NCBI GenBank assembly: GCA_947478865.1
Contig: CANJXF010000030.1
Location: 1 to 50,239 of the forward strand
From: Verrucomicrobiales bacterium
Lineage (GTDB): Bacteria > Verrucomicrobiota > Verrucomicrobiia > Limisphaerales > CANJXF01
DNA: 50,239 nt
Direction: 5' to 3'
Shown piece by piece: positions 45,963-50,239 of the stretch. Positions within the stretch are counted from its first letter, which is position 1, and every line of letters starts with the position of its first letter. The notes beneath the pieces were generated by a model. It worked only from the letters and a program-made list of their open reading frames with translations. It ran no database searches and was not told the DNA's origin. The position numbers and the translations under genes were made by a program.

Positions 45963-46745
45963 CTATGGCGTTTGTTTTGGGTTGCTCTGCTCCGACTGAG
46001 AATCCTTTTGGCCCGGTTGATTTTGCGAATCCAGCGATTGCGGCCGCTGCGCACCGGAAGGTTCGTTTAATGGCTGTCCAGCGGTGTCAAAATTTCCTCG
46101 AACCTCGACGTTTTGAGCGGCGGCGCGTCGGTCAAGCTGAACGTCCTCGCGACGCACTTGCTCCTGCAGGCTCTGCTGTTGGATTTGCGTGTTCTTTCGA
46201 GCGACGACGCGACCCGATTGCACGATGCTTTTTTCAATCATCGGTTGTTCCTCGTGCAACTGTATCGTGTATGTCTCTTCCTGAAACGCCTTTCCAGCCA
46301 AACCAGAACTAGTCGTTTCGCTCGCAGACGTTCCCGGGCTGCCAGCACTCTTGGAATCGGCGCTGGCTGGGGCGTCAGTGGTTCGTTGCGCACCAGCCGG
46401 CTCACGTTCGATGACGAGCATTTCACGTCGTAGTTCCATCGGTTGCGTAACGGTATCGGTTTTTACGATTTTTCGAATTGTGACCTGCCCGGATTCGACG
46501 GTTCGCTTCCCGAAATTAAGCCGCTCCTCGTGGAGAGGAATAACGACCTGGCTCTGACTTGATGTATCGGCTTGAGCGCCGCTTCCTTCCTTGATGCTCG
46601 TTTGACTTCCGCTGCTGTAATAGGCGCCGGATTCGTAGCCGCTGGAGGCGTGTTTGCTTTCATGACTTGAGGTGTGGCACCCCGCGAAAAGCATTCCCGC
46701 TGAAAGAGCGAGCGCCGTTTGTTTGATTAGTGCAATGTTTTTCAT
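45963..46745 (-). CDS. Lipoprotein with two DUF2382 repeats
   Basis: 260 residues from ATG 46745, with CAGGAATTCATT as ribosome-binding site; a longer upstream frame is ignored. Signal peptide with lipobox LFAGC (Cys23), so it is a lipoprotein. Two copies of the DUF2382 (YsnF) motif: residues 68-115 (IPLHEERLNFGKRTVESGQV ... LRREMLVIER) and 158-207 (IQLHEEQPMIEKSIVQSGRV ... VRREDVQLDR). They align residue for residue. A Ser/Gln/Asn-rich tail follows. DUF2382 is usually cytoplasmic and stress-linked, often fused to PRC-barrel; here it is exported and doubled. A strong terminator follows. Confidence 0.88.
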   Translation of the reverse strand: MKNIALIKQTALALSAGMLFAGCHTSSHESKHASSGYESGAYYSSGSQTSIKEGSGAQADTSSQSQVVIPLHEERLNFGKRTVESGQVTIRKIVKTDTVTQPMELRREMLVIEREPAGAQRTTDAPASADSKSAGSPGTSASETTSSGLAGKAFQEETYTIQLHEEQPMIEKSIVQSGRVVARKNTQIQQQSLQEQVRREDVQLDRRAAAQNVEVRGNFDTAGQPLNEPSGAQRPQSLDSQNQPGQKDSQSEQSNPKQTP

Positions 46746-46908
46746 AATGAATTCCTGGTTAAAGTTTCTAGGATGAAAATCGTTGGGCTGCCAAGCGTGA
46801 ACAATTGGGGAAATAACTGAAGATTTGCTCTGCCAAAAAAAGGAGAAACCATTGAAGGATGCGATGACGGCGGGGTGAGGTAGCGGAAATATCCGCTCTG
46901 AAATTTCC

Positions 46909-46938
46909 TTGCCACGCCAATCAGGCAATCATTACGTT
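46909..46938 (+). promoter_or_regulatory. Possible promoter of tRNA-Thr
   Basis: TTGCCA, 18-bp spacer, TACGTT, ending 16 bp before the mature tRNA. The -10 match is poor; read by eye. Confidence 0.25.
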
Positions 46939-46954
46939 ATATTTGTCGATACAA

Positions 46955-47030
46955 GCCAGTTTAGCTCAGTTGGTAGAGCAGCTCATTCGTAATGAGCAGG
47001 TCGTCGGTTCGAGCCCGACAACTGGCTCCA
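46955..47030 (+). tRNA. tRNA-Thr (anticodon CGT)
   Basis: 76 nt with encoded CCA. Acceptor GCCAGTT pairs with AACTGGC, discriminator T. Anticodon stem CTCAT/ATGAG with loop TTCGTAA gives CGT, reading ACG threonine codons. T-arm GTCGG TTCGAGC CCGAC is perfect. An integrase remnant begins about 130 bp downstream. Confidence 0.96.
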
Positions 47031-47033
47031 TTT

Positions 47034-47055
47034 CTTTGATGTCGTAACATCAAAG
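47034..47055 (+). terminator. Hairpin just after tRNA-Thr
   Basis: CTTTGATG, loop TCGTAA, CATCAAAG: 8-bp perfect stem four bases after the CCA. There is no T-run, so it may aid 3' processing or be part of an old attachment site. Confidence 0.4.
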
Positions 47056-47156
47056 GATTGTGGGTCGAGGGTTGTGACGAACACAACGACGACGATTTTT
47101 CCCAGATTTTGCGATCCTCCGTTTGGTCTCCCGTCACAATCCGTTAACGCACTGTT

Positions 47157-47466
47157 GATGTGCGGCGGTTTCACAATTTTGCCATCGGCATGCATTGGCT
47201 GCTTTGGCCGGTGTTGCCACGTTGGGAATGGCCGGTGGTCGAGCACAAAGACAAACGGACCATCACCTTCGAGGAGTATCAGAAGATTATCGAGCGGGAA
47301 AAGAATCCGGAAATGAACGCGTATTTGCGGCTGCTCTGGAACATCGACGGCTCGCAAACGGCTGGGGCGGGCTTACGGCGGACCAGGGCTTTTGGATGAT
47401 CGGATGATTTCCTTTGATCGCAAGAAAACGAGTGTTTCGGTCGTGAAAAAAGTAGTTCCGTCCTGA
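47157..47466 (+). pseudogene. Tyrosine integrase, internal fragment with frameshifts
   Basis: Frame one reads PRWEWPVVEHKDKRTITFEE, YQKIIEREKNPEMNAYLRLL and WNIDGSQTA, which fits the middle of Verrucomicrobiota integrases ('KxxRxITxEEHxKIxxREKNPExxxYxxLLWxxGxSQTDxAxL'). After SQTA the frame changes (a second frame gives GLTADQGFWMIG), and then a third (DDRMISFDRKKTSVSV), the strand pair before the catalytic Arg-helix. At least two frameshifts and no catalytic tail: it is dead. It lies just 3' of tRNA-Thr, a usual integration point, and upstream of the third repeat copy. Confidence 0.6.
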
Positions 47467-47610
47467 AAGGCTGGAATTTGGAGCGCAGAAAATCGCAAGA
47501 ACGGCCACGCGAGGGCGAGTGCAAGGACCCGCCGGACGCGGGTTCCGGGTGTTGCCCAGCCAGCGCGGTTCGGAATGGGGGCGGAGGGAAATGCGGTCTA
47601 GGGCCGGCGC

Positions 47611-47703
47611 TCAGGAACCCTTGCGGGACGCAGGCGCAGCCTTGGGTTTTTCTTTCTTTGGTTTCTTAATTTCTTTTTTCTGACTTCGATTTCCTTTTGC
47701 CAT
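47611..47703 (-). CDS. 30-residue very basic peptide
   Basis: ATG at 47703 with a good ribosome-binding site (TTTGGAGATTATT before it). The product is MAKGNRSQKKEIKKPKKEKP and then KAAPASRKGS, rich in Lys/Arg, one third basic. Similar tiny 'MAKGxxxxxKExKKPKxx' proteins are known as conserved hypotheticals in other bacteria (recalled, not searched). It is opposite in strand to the integrase relic and the repeat on either side, and intact although its surroundings are decayed, so it may be selected. A nucleic-acid- or ribosome-binding role is only a guess. Confidence 0.6.
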   Translation of the reverse strand: MAKGNRSQKKEIKKPKKEKPKAAPASRKGS

Positions 47704-47902
47704 AATAATCTCCAAATAATGGTTGAACCTCAGTTACGCCGCTTTGCCCCCGTTTTGCAATCATAGACCCTGAATTTCATGCGGAATGAATAACGGAAAG
47801 GTTGAAGATTCGCTCGATGGAGGCGGAGGTCTGAGATATGAATTCCGACTGGCACGGTCTTGGCAGACAGCCAAGCGCGTGATCCCCATCAGGACAAAGA
47901 AT

Positions 47903-48233
47903 GCCGGATAACAAGTTCGGCTATTTTGACACACGTTCACTCAGAGCGCTCTCGGTCCAGAACTGGGGACAAGAGGTGTTTCTCGTGCCGGGTGCAAAGG
48001 TGGCGAAGGAGATTGGAAATGAAGATTGAGGCACGGAAACGGACATCTGAAGGCGGCTGTGGTTCCCGTGAAAACATTCGTGGGACGGGTTTCGTGTGAT
48101 CCGCGAATTCAAGTCGTGGCAGGAAATAGTTTGCGAGGGATGAAACTCCGGGGAATGGATTGGGCGACTTAATCCAATTGCACTTATGCCACGGCAAACC
48201 ATTGAGTTTTCCGCCGGTGCCCGGTGAACTGCC
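47903..48233 (+). repeat. Repeat C: third copy of the hairpin repeat, leader and first codons of the unknown gene
   Basis: Plus-strand match to the minus strand of 14430-14813. It starts with the hairpin core GCCGGATAACAAGTTCGGC (one stem base lost) and ACACACGTTCACT, passes GGCACGGAAACGGACA, and ends in the unknown gene's first ~25 codons. At ATG 48186 one extra A shifts the frame; correcting it gives QPLSFPPVPGELPLEPA, nearly as at 14465. After that the similarity ends. So the gene copy here is a frameshifted stump. Confidence 0.7.
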
Positions 48234-48587
48234 GCTTGAGCCCGCAAGGCAAAACCGAAGTGAAATTCTCCCAACTGGAAAACGCTAACGGATTTCAGCA
48301 AAAAAAGTGGGTCGGCAGTGGGTTCGGTTTTCTGGACATTTGCGCCAGTCTTGGCAACTCCATCACCGCTGATCGGCTTCCTTAGCTGCCTCCGAACTCC
48401 TGTCGGCCCAAAACAATCTAGGCCCAGCCACGAAAAGCGCAAGGGGTGGGCAAATAAAAAATGCGACGGAAAATGAATTTTTTTGCAACATTCGCGATGG
48501 GCTAATTCCGTGCGCGTTTCGGCGTTGAAAAAAGGTCGACCACTTTACTTCCAGGGATTATGAGCAACAGTTAAATCCGATCGGCCT
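48234..48587. other. Intergenic, nothing recognised
   Basis: No start-codon-led frame with a family match on either strand. Its first part is the edge of the accessory scar, and the last ~150 bp (A+T-rich around 48455-48490) probably hold the promoter of the kinase gene. Confidence 0.5.
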
Positions 48588-49370
48588 ATGAGTAAAAAGA
48601 CTATTGAAAAAAATGAAGCTGAAGAATTGCGTCGGGCATTGGACGAACGCACAGCTCAGTTAAGAACGGTGACGGAAGAGCTTGAGAAATTTAGCTATTC
48701 GGTTTCGCATGATCTGCGGGCACCGCTTCGGGCCATTGAAGGGTTTTCCCGAATCCTGCTTGAAGACTACAGCGGTAAACTGGACGAAGAAGGTCAGCGT
48801 TATTTAACCATTCTCGATGCGAGCAGTCGCAAAATGACGCGCCTGCTGGATGCGCTCTTGATGTTTTCACGGCTTGGCAGACAGGAGTTAAAGCCGGAGC
48901 CGTTGAACATGCGTGAGCTGGTCCAGTCCGTGTGGGAAAAACTGGATTCTCCGAGCGCCCTTCGACAGGTTGAGTTGAAACTGGGGAACCTTCCTGATGC
49001 GGTCGGCGATGCCGCGCTCGTCGGCCAAATCTGGGAGAATCTCTTGGGCAACGCGATTAAATTCACGTCGCGGAAGGACCTCGCCAGTATAGAAATTAGC
49101 GGCGAATGCCAATCCGGTCAGGCCGTTTATTGGATCAAAGACAATGGCGTCGGATTCAACATGAAAGCGGCGGATCAGCTGTTCGGCGTTTTTCAGAAGT
49201 TGCATCCCGAAGAGGAATTTGAAGGCAGCGGCATTGGGCTCGCCTTGGTGCAACGGTTGGTGCGTCGGCATTCCGGGGATATCCGGGGCGAAGCCGAGGT
49301 CGGCAAAGGCGCCACATTTTGCTTTCAATTGCCGGTCCCAAACAGTCTAGGAGAGAGGGCAGTGAAGTAG
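48588..49370 (+). CDS. Cytoplasmic sensor histidine kinase
   Basis: 260 residues, no membrane helix. A short coiled-coil lead-in (1-35) is followed by the HisKA domain with phospho-acceptor His41 in FSYSVSHDLRAPLRAIEGFS, and a HATPase domain: N-box ENLLGNAIKFT (Asn151, Asn155), G1 KDNGVGF and G2 GSGIGLAL. This H-D-L-R-A-P-L form is typical of phytochrome-like and PAS-linked kinases; here no sensor domain is present, so it may receive its signal from the regulator that follows. The response-regulator gene starts 86 bp later on the same strand, and the two likely work as a pair. Confidence 0.93.
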   Translation: MSKKTIEKNEAEELRRALDERTAQLRTVTEELEKFSYSVSHDLRAPLRAIEGFSRILLEDYSGKLDEEGQRYLTILDASSRKMTRLLDALLMFSRLGRQELKPEPLNMRELVQSVWEKLDSPSALRQVELKLGNLPDAVGDAALVGQIWENLLGNAIKFTSRKDLASIEISGECQSGQAVYWIKDNGVGFNMKAADQLFGVFQKLHPEEEFEGSGIGLALVQRLVRRHSGDIRGEAEVGKGATFCFQLPVPNSLGERAVK

Positions 49371-49456
49371 GTTCCCTTAACGCTTTCTCCTGTCCTCCCT
49401 GATTGAGGGTTCCGTGCTATTGCCGCTAATCTCTTTTCAGTGAGGAAAATGAATCC

Positions 49457-50122
49457 ATGAACCAGCCCAAAGAAACAGCGTCTGATACGCCGCCCGAAAA
49501 ATCGGCTGTATTGCAATTGCTCAATCCTCCGCCGTGTCTGCGCATCTTGCTTCTTGAAGACGTGGCGACGGACGCTGAGTTGATCGAGCGGGAACTGAAG
49601 CAAAGCGATATATTGTTCGTTTCGCGCTGCGTGCAAACCCACGACGATTTTCTCAAGGCGCTCGAGGACTTCTTGCCAGACGTCATTCTCTCTGATTTCA
49701 CGATGCCGCAATTTACCGCGATCGAAGCGCTGCAGCTTCTTCATCAGCAAGCGCGCGATGTTCCATTTATTCTCGTCACCGGATCTCAGTCTGAAGAAGT
49801 CGCCGTCGAGTGCATGAAGCTGGGGGCCGATGATTATATTCTCAAGGCAACGCTCAAGCGGCTTCCATCGGCGCTGCTGAATGCCATGCAAAAGCACCGC
49901 AATGATCGGGAGCGTTTCCGGGCGATCGTGGCGCTGCAGCGCAGCGAAGAACATTTCCGTTCGCTCATTGAAAATGCGCTCGACATTATTTTCGTGCTGA
50001 AATCGGATGGAACATTTCATTACGTCAGCCCCTCCGTTCGCGGCCTCGGCTACAAACCGGAAGAGCTGTCGGGCAAAAGCCTGCTCAGTCTGGAATGGCG
50101 CTTAGATAAGGCAGGGCGATAA
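49457..50122 (+). CDS. Response regulator receiver plus PAS domain, truncated
   Basis: 221 residues in the window. Receiver domain ~28-145: acidic pocket LLLEDVATDAEL, phospho-acceptor Asp80 in VILSDFTMPQ, VTGSQSEE and Lys130 in DDYILKATLKR. A PAS domain begins at ~165 (EEHFRSLIENALDIIFVLKS, FHYVSPSVRGLGYKPEELSG) but ends after KSLLSL with EWRLDKAGR and a stop, about where 'HPDD' would be expected. The last ~55 residues of the PAS fold and any effector (often a histidine kinase) are missing. The sequence after 50095 looks unrelated. The receiver could still work with the preceding kinase. Confidence 0.85.
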   Translation: MNQPKETASDTPPEKSAVLQLLNPPPCLRILLLEDVATDAELIERELKQSDILFVSRCVQTHDDFLKALEDFLPDVILSDFTMPQFTAIEALQLLHQQARDVPFILVTGSQSEEVAVECMKLGADDYILKATLKRLPSALLNAMQKHRNDRERFRAIVALQRSEEHFRSLIENALDIIFVLKSDGTFHYVSPSVRGLGYKPEELSGKSLLSLEWRLDKAGR

Positions 50123-50239
50123 CAAATAGTGTGCGCAAATCGCCGTTTGGCATTGTACAAATTTGGCGGGTTGTTAATCTGGTGGATGCACCAAAACACA
50201 CCGTTTCTGCCAGGGATTTCCCACCATCTTTTCGGGCGA

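Noticed and set aside
47006-47357. Minus-strand frame ending in SGSNRRPAHYE over tRNA-Thr
   Set aside because: This peptide is the usual false translation of a tRNA gene and its flank; it is not a protein.

Overview
The window looks like chromosomal DNA from a free-living, Gram-negative member of the Verrucomicrobiota, probably close to Pedosphaera/Limisphaerales. This is inferred from family style and not from a marker gene. The clues are a sedolisin with the C-terminal beta-sandwich tail common in that phylum, a pseudopilin fragment with the phylum's typical C-rich end, an integrase N-terminus of the 'SGxYFARxKVKGK' type, Tat-exported glycan-active enzymes and DUF2723/TPR membrane proteins. 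Most of the window is ordinary housekeeping DNA, cut by several scars full of broken genes.

Region 1 (1-5300): the tail of an IS5-family transposase sits directly against a beheaded RND/HlyD membrane-fusion gene. An exported sedolisin protease, an exported transglutaminase-like protein and a frameshifted LuxR-type DNA-binding remnant follow. Region 2 (5301-13302): two very large Tat-exported carbohydrate-active proteins, a heparinase-like lyase (minus strand) and a GH116-type glycosidase (plus strand), form a glycan-degradation island. The space between them holds two more gene stumps. Region 3 (13303-15250): a 1.55 kb accessory unit bounded by 47/48-bp inverted repeats. It carries a MerR/excisionase-like HTH gene and an unknown gene between two ~125-bp direct repeats, beside an integrase remnant and tRNA-Lys(CTT).

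Region 4 (15251-33543): core functions. These are a PRC-barrel protein, a coiled-coil membrane protein, a six-gene minus-strand run (metG, nnr, membrane protein, adk-like, zinc ribbon, fmt) that joins Met-tRNA charging with its formylation, divergent mgtE and a ClC channel, then a surface-glycan cluster (WecA-like, GT4, DUF2723-TPR) preceded by an RlmD/TrmA-type methyltransferase. Region 5 (33544-43725): AT-richer small genes overlapping DUF3500, then ymdB, xseA, a SulP transporter and sucA-sucB (2-oxoglutarate dehydrogenase E1 and E2). Region 6 (43726-46954): an AT-rich CxxC protein, a ferritin-like protein, and a DUF2382 lipoprotein with a strong terminator.

Region 7 (46955-48587): tRNA-Thr(CGT), a second, differently broken integrase remnant, a 30-codon basic-peptide gene and a third copy of the Region 3 repeat/leader with the first codons of the same unknown gene. 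Region 8 (48588-50239): a sensor kinase and a response regulator whose PAS domain stops abruptly near the window edge. The most unusual signal is the recurring module in Regions 3 and 7 (integrase remnant, hairpin repeat, leader and unknown gene, with an HTH gene in the first copy), seen at two tRNA loci. I read it as a decaying family of small integrative elements.
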